Program-made: the position numbers and the translations under genes
Shown: piece after piece, positions 26,357-33,871 of the stretch
How positions within the stretch are numbered: the stretch's first letter is position 1
Layout: each line of letters begins with the position of its first letter
Source of the DNA: Vibrio brasiliensis LMG 20546
Lineage (GTDB): Bacteria > Pseudomonadota > Gammaproteobacteria > Enterobacterales > Vibrionaceae
Assembly: GCF_000189255.1 (NCBI RefSeq)
Contig: NZ_AEVS01000081.1
Location: 1-64,000 of the forward strand
Direction: 5' to 3'
Length of the DNA: 64,000 bases
The notes under the pieces: model-generated
Database searches by the model: none
Told to the model about the DNA's origin: nothing
Seen by the model: only the letters and a program-made list of their open reading frames with translations

Positions 26357-26785
26357 ATGGAACCGCGGGTAAGCATTATCACTCTTGGTGTAGAAGATTT
26401 ACAACGCTCTTATCAGTTCTACAGCCAACTCGGTTTTCCGTCATCTCGGACACCGGAGGATGGCATCATTTTCTTTCAAACTGGCGGTGCCTGCCTGGCT
26501 CTCTATCCAATTGCTGCTCTGGCTGAAGATGTTTCACCCAATATAGCGGTAAAAAAGGAGGGTTTCTCTGGGATAACTCTGGCTCATAATACTCGTTCAC
26601 GAGAAGAGGTGGATCAGATACTGGCTGCCGCCGTTGAGGCAGGAGCAAAGTTAGAAAAACCAGCGCAAGATGTATTTTGGGGCGGTTATAGTGGTTATTT
26701 CTCAGACCCTGATGGTTATTTGTGGGAAGTTGCGTATGGCGACTGCTGGCAATTCAATCCGGATGGTTCGTTAGTGATCGATTAA
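26357..26785 (+). CDS. VOC-family protein (glyoxalase/bleomycin-resistance fold)
   Basis: A 142-residue vicinal-oxygen-chelate protein with two beta-alpha-beta-beta-beta modules: ITLGVEDLQRSYQFYSQLGF at the N-terminus, and GGYSGYFSDPDGYLWEVAY at the C-terminus, where Glu is a usual metal ligand. The first usual metal-ligand position is Leu-Gly rather than His, so metal binding may be incomplete. I start at 26357, which has AAAAGGAG seven bases upstream; an in-frame ATG at 26333 has none. The reaction is unknown. A second VOC gene follows after 28 bases, likely the same operon. Confidence 0.8.
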   Translation: MEPRVSIITLGVEDLQRSYQFYSQLGFPSSRTPEDGIIFFQTGGACLALYPIAALAEDVSPNIAVKKEGFSGITLAHNTRSREEVDQILAAAVEAGAKLEKPAQDVFWGGYSGYFSDPDGYLWEVAYGDCWQFNPDGSLVID

Positions 26786-26813
26786 TTGTGAGTTGAGCAA
26801 GCGAGGATATAAG

Positions 26814-27200
26814 TTGAAACTAAAAGGTATTCACCACGTAGCAATTATCTGCTCCGATTACCAAGTGTCGAAACGCTTCTATGTTGAGACACTCAGACTC
26901 CCCATTATTGCCGAGAATTATCGTGCTGAAAGAGACTCCTATAAACTGGATATCGCGCTACCAGATGGTGGGCAGATAGAGCTGTTCTCTTTCCCTGAAC
27001 CGCCAACAAGGCCTTCGCGACCTGAGGCGCAGGGGCTTAGACATTTGGCGTTTAGGGTCGACTCTGTTGAGGGCTACGTCGATTACTTATCGACACAGGG
27101 CATTGAGTGTGAACCGATTCGGATCGATGAATTTACTGGTAAGTCGTTTACCTTTTTCACCGATCCGGATGGTTTACCGCTTGAGTTGTATCAGGATTAG
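26814..27200 (+). CDS. VOC-family protein, YaeR/GloA2-like
   Basis: This 128-residue protein resembles E. coli YaeR: GIHHVAIICSDYQVSKRFY at the start, LRHLAFRVDS in the middle and FFTDPDGLPLELYQD at the end. The His, His and Glu metal-ligand positions are kept. I use the TTG at 26814, preceded by GAGG with suitable spacing, because homologues begin with a few residues before IHH. A longer reading from TTG 26793 is possible. It could be a glyoxalase-type lyase or a dioxygenase-like enzyme; substrate unknown. Confidence 0.8.
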   Translation: MKLKGIHHVAIICSDYQVSKRFYVETLRLPIIAENYRAERDSYKLDIALPDGGQIELFSFPEPPTRPSRPEAQGLRHLAFRVDSVEGYVDYLSTQGIECEPIRIDEFTGKSFTFFTDPDGLPLELYQD

Positions 27201-27201
27201 A

Positions 27202-28002
27202 TTAATCAAGTAACTCACGTTGAATCACTGTAAGCACACCTGCTTCACGGTTGCTTGGTGCTGTAAAGCGAGCGATCTGTTTGATTTTAGGGTGTGCATT
27301 ATCCATGGCGTATGAGTGGTAGCTAGCTTCTAGCATCTCAAGGTCGTTGAGGTAATCGCCAAAGCTCATGGTCTGCTCATGGCTAAAGCCGAGGGTGCGC
27401 TGAAGATGTTCGATTGCCGCACCTTTAGACGCTTGCGCATTCATCACATCTAGCCAGATTTTGGCACTCACTACCACTTGGTGAGTGTCGCCAAAGTGTT
27501 TGTCGAAGGCAGGGAAAACCAGCTCTTCAGTACCATCAAAATGACAAATCGCTACTTTAATAAAGTCGTCATCTACGTCGAGTAGATCAGTTACGTACTG
27601 ACAGCGATGGTAGTATTTGGCGAACTCTTCCAATGCGCGAGGGTCTTGCGTCTCAATGTAGGCAGATTGTTTACCACACAGCACGATTTGAGCGCCTGAA
27701 ATCGCGCGAGCTTGCTTGATAATGTTGGTAATCGATGGTTTGTCAATTTCGCAGCTGTAAAGCTCCTGACCTTTATGCATCACCAGCGTGCCGTTTTCAG
27801 CAACAAACATCATGCGGTCATTGATCGGTGCGAATGTCTCCATCAGGCTGTAGTACTGACGTCCTGAAGCAGCAGCAAAGATGATCTCTTTGTCTTCAAG
27901 TTGCTGGTAAACATCAAAGAATTTTGGGTTGAGTTGGCTGTTTTCATCGAGCAGTGTGCCATCCATATCGGCGGCAACAAATTTAATGTTTTTGCTTTGC
28001 AT
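27202..28002 (-). CDS. Cof-type HAD-superfamily phosphatase
   Basis: The 266-residue cytoplasmic hydrolase has HAD motif I DMDGTLL (residues 12-18, nucleophile and acid Asp), motif II AASGR near 45, a C2B cap, a catalytic Lys near 198 (NAQASKGAAI) and motif IV FGDYLNDLEML near 215. Cof/YidA-type enzymes remove phosphate from sugar phosphates and from pyridoxal phosphate or HMP-PP. It is convergent with the VOC pair, with one base between the stop codons. Substrate not predictable here. Confidence 0.88.
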   Translation of the reverse strand: MQSKNIKFVAADMDGTLLDENSQLNPKFFDVYQQLEDKEIIFAAASGRQYYSLMETFAPINDRMMFVAENGTLVMHKGQELYSCEIDKPSITNIIKQARAISGAQIVLCGKQSAYIETQDPRALEEFAKYYHRCQYVTDLLDVDDDFIKVAICHFDGTEELVFPAFDKHFGDTHQVVVSAKIWLDVMNAQASKGAAIEHLQRTLGFSHEQTMSFGDYLNDLEMLEASYHSYAMDNAHPKIKQIARFTAPSNREAGVLTVIQRELLD

Positions 28003-28150
28003 AGTTAAGGTTTTCAGTGGGCATTCCAGAGCGAAACAGAATCGTTAAGTTACATGAGTTTGCCAATCAGACAAGTGATTTTAGTCAATTGGCCGAGAAT
28101 CTCTTTGATGGCAGTAGGCTTGTTGTAGCCAACCTTAGTGTGAAGAATAA

Positions 28151-28174
28151 AAACGCCAGCGAGAGCTGGCGTTT
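28151..28174. terminator. Terminator of the proXWV operon
   Basis: AAACGCCAGC and GCTGGCGTTT form a 10-bp stem with a GAGA loop, 32 bases past the proV stop. The minus-strand RNA then reads into a U-run. Confidence 0.85.
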
Positions 28175-28205
28175 GGGTTTAGCGGTTAAAACGATCTTAA
28201 TTGAG

Positions 28206-29435
28206 TTAAGACGCTTTATCCAACTTTGGGCTTGGAGTGGTGTCCTCCTCGCTGTTATCAGAAAAGATTTCTGCCACCGCACTGCGCTCAAGTTCGCCTT
28301 GTAGGTTGCCCTCATCATCGACCACAGGAAGGGAGTAGTCACATGACATGGTTTCCACAAGGATCTCTTCAATCGCCGCATCAGGTGATATTGCTGGAAC
28401 CTCTTCATAGATTTCTTGATTGATTTCATCCTGTGGGGTGTCTTCTTTGGCTGCGTCTAACAGACCCTCTTTAGTCAGAACCCCTTGATACCCATCCTCT
28501 GTTACGTGATAAGCATAATCTTGCTTGAAGCCTTTCATCTGAGCGATGGCTTCTTGGATTGTATTGGCTGAAATGCGATTAGTTTGCGGACTCATTACCG
28601 TCTCGACTGTCAGAGCTCGGGCTCGATTAACGTCTTTAACGAAGGCTTCGACATAATCATCCGCAGGGTGAAGCAGGATTTCATCAGGCGTACCTTGTTG
28701 AACCAGTTCACCATCTTTGAGGATAGCGATACGGTCGCCAAGTCGCAGGGCTTCATCCAAATCGTGGGTGATAAAGATGATGGTCTTATGCAGTTTCTCT
28801 TGCAGCTCGATTAACTGATCCTGCATCTCACTTCGGATAAGAGGGTCAAGAGCAGAGAATGCTTCGTCCATCAGCAGAATTTCCGCATCCGTACACAGAG
28901 CGCGGGCAAGACCAACACGCTGTTGCTGACCACCAGAAAGCTGTGACGGGTACTGATTTTCGTACCCTTTCAGACCAACGGTTTCCAGCCACTGATTGGC
29001 TTTGTCCATACGTTGTGCTTTGTCGATGCCTTGAATCTCAAGACCATAGGCGACGTTGTCGATCACCTTGCGATGAGGCAGCAGACCAAAGCGCTGAAAT
29101 ACCATCGACATCTTGTGGCGACGAAAATCTTCCAGCTCTTTCTGGCTAAGCTGCATTACGTCGGTGCCTTCAACGAGGATCTGTCCTTCTGTTGGGTCGA
29201 TAAGGCGGTTGAAGTGACGGATTAAGGTCGACTTTCCTGAGCCAGAAAGGCCCATAATAACGAAGATCTCACCTTGCTTTATTTTCAGGTTAATCTCTTT
29301 GAGACCAACAGTATGGCCTGTGTCAGCCAGTACTTGGTCTTTACTGTCCCCCTGTTTAACTCGTTCAATTACAGACTTTGGCTTAGGACCAAAAACCTTG
29401 TATAAGCCACTGATTTCGATAAGCGGTTTAGTCAT
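28206..29435 (-). CDS. proV: Glycine betaine/proline ABC transporter ATP-binding subunit
   Basis: The 409-residue ATPase powers betaine uptake with ProW and ProX. Walker A GLSGSGKST is near residue 61, Q-loop VFQRFGLLPHR near 110, signature LSGGQQQRVGLARAL near 165, and Walker B ILLMDEAFSALD near 186. Two CBS domains (about 280-390, SYVMSPQTNRISANTIQEAI to CDYSLPVVDDEGN) form the C-terminus. In OpuA-type transporters these sense ionic strength, so uptake can be tuned by osmolarity after translation. The start overlaps the proW stop by 8 bases. Gene order on this strand is proX-proW-proV. Confidence 0.95.
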   Translation of the reverse strand: MTKPLIEISGLYKVFGPKPKSVIERVKQGDSKDQVLADTGHTVGLKEINLKIKQGEIFVIMGLSGSGKSTLIRHFNRLIDPTEGQILVEGTDVMQLSQKELEDFRRHKMSMVFQRFGLLPHRKVIDNVAYGLEIQGIDKAQRMDKANQWLETVGLKGYENQYPSQLSGGQQQRVGLARALCTDAEILLMDEAFSALDPLIRSEMQDQLIELQEKLHKTIIFITHDLDEALRLGDRIAILKDGELVQQGTPDEILLHPADDYVEAFVKDVNRARALTVETVMSPQTNRISANTIQEAIAQMKGFKQDYAYHVTEDGYQGVLTKEGLLDAAKEDTPQDEINQEIYEEVPAISPDAAIEEILVETMSCDYSLPVVDDEGNLQGELERSAVAEIFSDNSEEDTTPSPKLDKAS

Positions 29436-30327
29436 GTTTCAGATCTCCTAAGTGTGCCTGAGTACGTTTGGCATAAGCCTGCGACGCGCGGTCAAACAGA
29501 ATCGCAAGTGCAACGATGGCGAAACCGTTAAGCAAACCAAGGGTGAAGTACTGGTTGGTGATAGATTTCAGTACTGGCTGGCCTAAACCTTTTACGCCAA
29601 TCATTGAAGCAATCACTACCATCGAAAGTGCCATCATGATGGTCTGGTTAATACCAGCCATGATGGTTGGCATCGCAAGCGGAAGCTGCACGCCAAATAG
29701 ACGCTGCTTGGCGCTAGCACCGAATGCGGTGGAAGCTTCCAGAACTTCTTTGTCGACCAGACGGATACCGAGGTTGGTCAGACGAATTACAGGTGGAATG
29801 GCGTAGATAACGACGGCAATCAGGCCTGGGATTTTACCAATACCAAGCAGCATGACGACCGGAATCAGGTAAACGAAGGCCGGCATGGTCTGCATGACGT
29901 CGAGCATCGGCGTTACTATTGACTGAATACGGTTGGAGCGCGCCATTGCAATGCCAATCGGGATCCCAAGTACGATGGACAACATGGTACAGACCGTAAT
30001 AATACTTAAGGTACGCATGGTGTCTTCCCACATACCAAAGTAGCCGATAAGTATTAGCGACACAAAACAGCCCACTGATAGCTTCCATGAACGACTGGCC
30101 GCATACACTAGTCCGGTACAGACTGCCAGAATGATCATCCATGGAGTTGATATCAGCAGTTTTTCAAACCAGACGAGGAAAGAAAGCAGTGGGTCGAAGA
30201 ATGACTCGATGAGTTCACCATATTCGCGAGAAAATTCACGATAGGCGCCATCAAGAGTTTTTCGGATTGCTCTGAGGTCAGAACGCTCCATTTCTGGAAA
30301 GCTGTTGAACCAGCTATCATTGGACAT
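29428..30327 (-). CDS. proW: Glycine betaine/proline ABC transporter permease
   Basis: The 299-residue inner-membrane permease has an amphipathic N-terminal region (about 1-60) and six to seven helices. The EAA-type cytoplasmic loop LEASTAFGASAKQRLFGVQLPLAMPTI near 195-222 contacts ProV. It follows a strong intercistronic hairpin after proX and overlaps proV by 8 bases. An AAAAGGAATTTCAA ribosome site precedes the ATG. It belongs to the OpuAB/ProW family of osmoprotectant transporters. Confidence 0.94.
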   Translation of the reverse strand: MSNDSWFNSFPEMERSDLRAIRKTLDGAYREFSREYGELIESFFDPLLSFLVWFEKLLISTPWMIILAVCTGLVYAASRSWKLSVGCFVSLILIGYFGMWEDTMRTLSIITVCTMLSIVLGIPIGIAMARSNRIQSIVTPMLDVMQTMPAFVYLIPVVMLLGIGKIPGLIAVVIYAIPPVIRLTNLGIRLVDKEVLEASTAFGASAKQRLFGVQLPLAMPTIMAGINQTIMMALSMVVIASMIGVKGLGQPVLKSITNQYFTLGLLNGFAIVALAILFDRASQAYAKRTQAHLGDLKHD

Positions 30328-30344
30328 TTGAAATTCCTTTTATT

Positions 30345-30376
30345 CTCCTTCATCGGGGCATTTCCCGATGAAGGAG
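30345..30376 (-). other. Intercistronic stem-loop between proX and proW
   Basis: CTCCTTCATCGGG and CCCGATGAAGGAG form a perfect 13-bp stem with a 6-base loop. It has no U-run and lies just before the proW ribosome site. Such hairpins usually stabilise the mRNA of the binding protein, allowing more ProX than permease; that role is inferred. Confidence 0.7.
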
Positions 30377-30421
30377 TACATCTACAGCGTAGCGCATACA
30401 GCGCTAAAGAAGGGACAGAGG

Positions 30422-31411
30422 TTAAAGTGCCTGTTGGACTTTCTTCGCCACGTCTTGTGGTACCCAGGTCTGCCAGATTTGTGGGTAGTTCTCTAAGAAG
30501 TGGAAGCTCGCTTCCTCACCATCTGCCTGGTTGTCTTCCATCCAAGCCAGTAGTTGGTTCATATCTTTGTTGGTGAAACCACGTTTAGTGAAGTATTCGT
30601 ATGCTTGAGGAGCACGGCTGGCGAATGCTTCAGTCGTAATGGTATGCACAGGTGAAGGCGGGTACATGGTTGGTTTAGGTGACTCACACTCAGTTTGAGT
30701 GGTACAGCCAACAAACTCTTCCAGATTAACGCCGCTACCAAAATCGACCTTAACCATGTCGTACTTACCTAACACTGCAGTTGGTGCCCAGTAATAACCG
30801 AACCAAGCTTCCTCTCGTTCGTACGCCTTAGCGATCGCGCCAGACAGACCTGCACTTGAACCTGGGTCAACGATAGTAAAACCAGAACCCTCCAGACCTA
30901 GAGCCTTGAAAAGGTTGCCGGCACTGATTTGACAGTTCCAACCCGCCGGACAGCTGTAAAACGCTGACTGATCCGGGTCTTCTGGATGATCAAACAGTTT
31001 TGCGTGTTTCTTAACACCTTCAATCGTCGCCATTTCTGGGTATTGTTTAACCAGGTAGGCTGGTACCCAGAAACCTTCTTCACCACCATCGACCAGAGAC
31101 TTACCTGCGTAGCGAAGTCGTTTCTCTTCTACGCCCTTGTCTAGTGCATCTTTTAGAGCGTTACTCCATAACTCTGGCGCAACGTCTGGCTGGCCTTTTT
31201 CTATCATTGATGTTCCGGTTGGCATAGTGTCACCAGGAATCAATTCGGCATCACAGTCATAACCGTGTTCAAGAATGAATTGGTCGACATTGGCCATAAC
31301 GCTGGCCGAGTTCCAGTTCATGTCAGCAATTGTGACCTTGCCACACTCGTCTGCCTGAGCATGGAAAGCGGTTGCGGTTAGGGTGAGTAAGGCAGCCGTT
31401 TTTAGCTTCAT
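30422..31411 (-). CDS. proX: Glycine betaine/proline ABC transporter substrate-binding protein
   Basis: The 329-residue periplasmic protein has a signal ending near AQA-DE (residue 20) and an OpuAC-type fold. Trp residues in IADMNWNSASV, APELWSN, EGFWVPAYL and AWFGYYWAPT are the aromatic cage positions that bind quaternary amines. Two Cys pairs (SCPAGWNC, GCTTQTEC) may form disulfides. It is the first gene of proXWV. The promoter has a consensus -10 (TATAAT, 31453-31458 on the minus strand) and three related dyads that may be an osmolarity-linked operator. Betaine, choline or proline-betaine are all possible substrates. Confidence 0.93.
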   Translation of the reverse strand: MKLKTAALLTLTATAFHAQADECGKVTIADMNWNSASVMANVDQFILEHGYDCDAELIPGDTMPTGTSMIEKGQPDVAPELWSNALKDALDKGVEEKRLRYAGKSLVDGGEEGFWVPAYLVKQYPEMATIEGVKKHAKLFDHPEDPDQSAFYSCPAGWNCQISAGNLFKALGLEGSGFTIVDPGSSAGLSGAIAKAYEREEAWFGYYWAPTAVLGKYDMVKVDFGSGVNLEEFVGCTTQTECESPKPTMYPPSPVHTITTEAFASRAPQAYEYFTKRGFTNKDMNQLLAWMEDNQADGEEASFHFLENYPQIWQTWVPQDVAKKVQQAL

Positions 31412-31462
31412 TTTGATTTCCTTTCTAATGAATACGCTGTAAAAATAGCGAAATTATACTTA

Positions 31463-31610
31463 GAGTTCAAACTATTATGGCTGGGTGTGTGATGTGGTGT
31501 TTTTGTTGTTTTTATTATTTTTCCTTTTAATTTAGTGGTTTATGTCAGAAATGATTGTTTTGTGAAATTTGAGTTCGATTGTAAGTATTTATTCTAATTT
31601 GAACTCAAAT
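31463..31610. promoter_or_regulatory. Three related dyads upstream of proX (candidate CosR-like operators)
   Basis: ATTTGAACTCAAAT (31597-31610) is a perfect 14-bp palindrome. A near copy, ATTTGAGTTCGATT, is at 31567-31580, centred exactly 30 bp away. A third partial copy (GAGTTCAAA, 31463-31471) sits between the -35 and -10 positions of the proX promoter. Such spacing on one DNA face suggests a MarR/TetR-type osmolyte regulator. CosR is known to control compatible-solute genes in vibrios, but I cannot confirm its site here. Confidence 0.45.
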
Positions 31611-31636
31611 CATTAGTGGTGTTTGTTTTTGTGTGG

Positions 31637-33388
31637 TTAATCTGCAGACCAAACGTTTTTAATGTCAGGCCAGCCCCAGTTGGTTAGTGCAACGTCCTTC
31701 AAAACGCCCTGAAAGCGCAGTGTCTGTCTGTGGTGAAACAGTGGGGAGAGCCAGTACTGGTTAATCAGTGCCGATGCGATAGGTTCCAATGCATTCAGGT
31801 AATCAACCAGAGGGGTTTGCGAACGAAGTACGTCGAGGCTGTCGATTAACCAGGCTTTGGATTGATCACCGATACAACGTTGAATGATCGGATTATGGTA
31901 GAGACTGTTAAAGGCAGACGCGTGGCGGTTGTCGTCGAGATTGATGTTGGTAACTATGATGGATTCTGATAGCTGTCCTGAAGACGAAAGCGCAGTCAGC
32001 TCTCGATAGCTGTAGCTATTAATAGTGACTTCAATACCTTTCTGCTCTAGCAGAAATTGAATCGCCAAGGCACAGTTTCGCAACGAGCTGTAATCATAAA
32101 TGGCGATGCTAACCTTAGCGGGTAAAGTGACTTCAGCCATGGCCGGACGGGTGATTTTATGCCACATCGGCAGCAGGTTATGGGCGATTTCACAGCCGAA
32201 CAGGCGTCCGCTCTGTTCTAGGTATTGATAGACTTTTTCTGGAGTGAGGTAGCTGGAGAGAAAGCGTCTTTGTCCATCATCTAATACGCTTTCAGCGCAC
32301 TGATTAAAGAGGATGAACATACATCCGTCTTCCGTTCGGCTCTGTTTTACATCTCTTTCGACGTTTTTGCTAACTGCATGAGATACATAGTAATTACAAT
32401 GTTGTTCTGACTGAGCGCCCGGCTGATTAGTTTGTATCTGTTTGTTAGACAGTTCGCTTTCATCCAGATGCCAGATCGTGACCTGATCAGTTAGTGCCCG
32501 ACAGGCGTAATAGCGCTCGAATGCCTGCAGACCCAGACGAGCGTCCGAGTGTTCAATCACTTCAAATGGACCGGAACCAACGATCATTTTTCCTGGTGCA
32601 TTATTGACTTGTTCGCTGGGCTGTATTGAGTACTTAACGCCAGAGATTAGCCCGCCAAAACCTTGATCCGGCGTGGTGAGTTTGAATACGACCTTATTGT
32701 TACTAGGAGACGAAACGCTTTCTAAATGGCTTAGCTCGCTTTGGTAGTCTTCCAGCTGTCTAAGTTTATTGAACAGATTGACAATGGTTTCGCCATCAAT
32801 GGAGGTGCCGTTATGGAAAGTCAGGCTTGGACGAAGATAGAAAGCCCATTCCAGCGCCTGTTCATCATAGTGCCAGTGGTGGGCAAGCTGAGGCTCTAAT
32901 ACTCCGTCAGCAGAGCTGGCGACAAGACAGCAATAGATCTGGCGCAGCAAATAACGCTCACTTGAACGTTGTAGTTGATGAGGTACTAAGCGCTCAAAGG
33001 GGCGCTTATAGGTCAACTGGATATGCAGTTGTCCCTGACGAATTGATGCGCCTGACGTACTTTGTAATAAGCGTCCAAAGGCGACTTCGTCGTCATCGAG
33101 GATTGCCAAGGCTTTTTCATATTTGCCCGCATGGATTCTTTTTACTGCGAGCTGGCTTTTTAACTCTTCGAGTTGCAGGTTGAGGATCAGCGTTGAGCGC
33201 TGATTTCGACCCGCTTTAGGTGCCCAGGTTAACCACTCAAGCTGCTGCATGCTGTTAAGCAGATTACGTGCATGTCGCGGACTGGTAAATAAGGCGTCTG
33301 CAATAGCTGGGAGCGCTGTTTTTATTTCGATACCAATACCAAGTGGTGTTAGACGAGTGTAGTAGCGGAGTAAGTTCAGATCAGACAC
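31637..33388 (-). CDS. sgrR: SgrR-family transcriptional regulator
   Basis: The 583-residue protein joins an N-terminal winged helix-turn-helix (about 1-110; ADALFTSPRHARNLLNSMQQL) to a solute-binding-protein-5-like domain (about 130-560; EPQLAHHWHYDEQALEWAFYLRPSLTFHNG). That is the SgrR layout. In enterobacteria SgrR senses accumulated sugar phosphate and activates the divergent small RNA SgrS. Here the divergent neighbour is a 40-codon ORF followed by a long-stem hairpin, the same arrangement. No signal peptide is present, as expected. Sugar-phosphate sensing is inferred by family, not shown by the sequence. Confidence 0.85.
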   Translation of the reverse strand: MSDLNLLRYYTRLTPLGIGIEIKTALPAIADALFTSPRHARNLLNSMQQLEWLTWAPKAGRNQRSTLILNLQLEELKSQLAVKRIHAGKYEKALAILDDDEVAFGRLLQSTSGASIRQGQLHIQLTYKRPFERLVPHQLQRSSERYLLRQIYCCLVASSADGVLEPQLAHHWHYDEQALEWAFYLRPSLTFHNGTSIDGETIVNLFNKLRQLEDYQSELSHLESVSSPSNNKVVFKLTTPDQGFGGLISGVKYSIQPSEQVNNAPGKMIVGSGPFEVIEHSDARLGLQAFERYYACRALTDQVTIWHLDESELSNKQIQTNQPGAQSEQHCNYYVSHAVSKNVERDVKQSRTEDGCMFILFNQCAESVLDDGQRRFLSSYLTPEKVYQYLEQSGRLFGCEIAHNLLPMWHKITRPAMAEVTLPAKVSIAIYDYSSLRNCALAIQFLLEQKGIEVTINSYSYRELTALSSSGQLSESIIVTNINLDDNRHASAFNSLYHNPIIQRCIGDQSKAWLIDSLDVLRSQTPLVDYLNALEPIASALINQYWLSPLFHHRQTLRFQGVLKDVALTNWGWPDIKNVWSAD

Positions 33389-33575
33389 AAGTCACCTTAA
33401 GCAGAATAATAAGCAATGTCTGACTTCATTTTGTTCCTAATTTCTTCCATATTCCACTGAAATTTACTCCCACTAGCGGAAAACTGTAGATATAAGGAAC
33501 TAAATCAATTTATATCAGCTCTTTTTGTCTTCCCTATTAAGCGTCAAAATTAAACGCGAAACAGAGGAGTTTGAT

Positions 33576-33698
33576 ATGGACAACACAATCAGTACCAGAC
33601 CTTTAACACGCTTCTACCTGCTGCAGTTGGAGAATTGCTCTAATGTTGTTGAGCGATTAGCTCTGCTGTCTTTGCTTGCTATGATGAGCGGCAACTAA
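33576..33698 (+). CDS. SgrT-like small protein (40 residues), candidate
   Basis: An ORF with a strong ribosome site (GAGGAG, 33564-33569) encodes 40 residues. The C-terminal half (VVERLALLSLLAMMSGN) is amphipathic or hydrophobic, and an aromatic FY pair precedes it. E. coli SgrT, which blocks the PtsG glucose transporter, likewise has an FY pair and a C-terminal RLTMLEGLM segment. The gene is divergent from sgrR as in E. coli. Resemblance is by eye and weak in absolute terms. A leader peptide for the downstream aldehyde dehydrogenase is the main alternative. Confidence 0.5.
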   Translation: MDNTISTRPLTRFYLLQLENCSNVVERLALLSLLAMMSGN

Positions 33699-33704
33699 CC
33701 TATT

Positions 33705-33764
33705 TAAGCAGTATCACGCTGAACATGCTCCTGACCCCCACCAAGAGTTCTGTGATACTGCTTA
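33705..33764 (+). ncRNA. Long-stem hairpin after the 40-codon ORF (candidate 3' part of an SgrS-like RNA)
   Basis: TAAGCAGTATCAC (33705-33717) pairs perfectly with GTGATACTGCTTA (33752-33764), 13 bp, around a 34-base loop holding CTCCTGACCCCCACC. That loop is complementary to a purine-rich ribosome site such as GTCAGGAG, the kind of target SgrS pairs with. The U-tract afterwards (ATTCTTC) is poor, so it may be a structured anti-SD loop rather than a terminator. Confidence 0.45.
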
Positions 33765-33871
33765 TTCTTCAGCATCATATTAGGGTGAAAAACGGTTTCT
33801 AAACGGGACATTATGATCAAAACTGACTAATATTAAGCCAGAAATCATGATAAGAACTGTTGGCTACTCAT

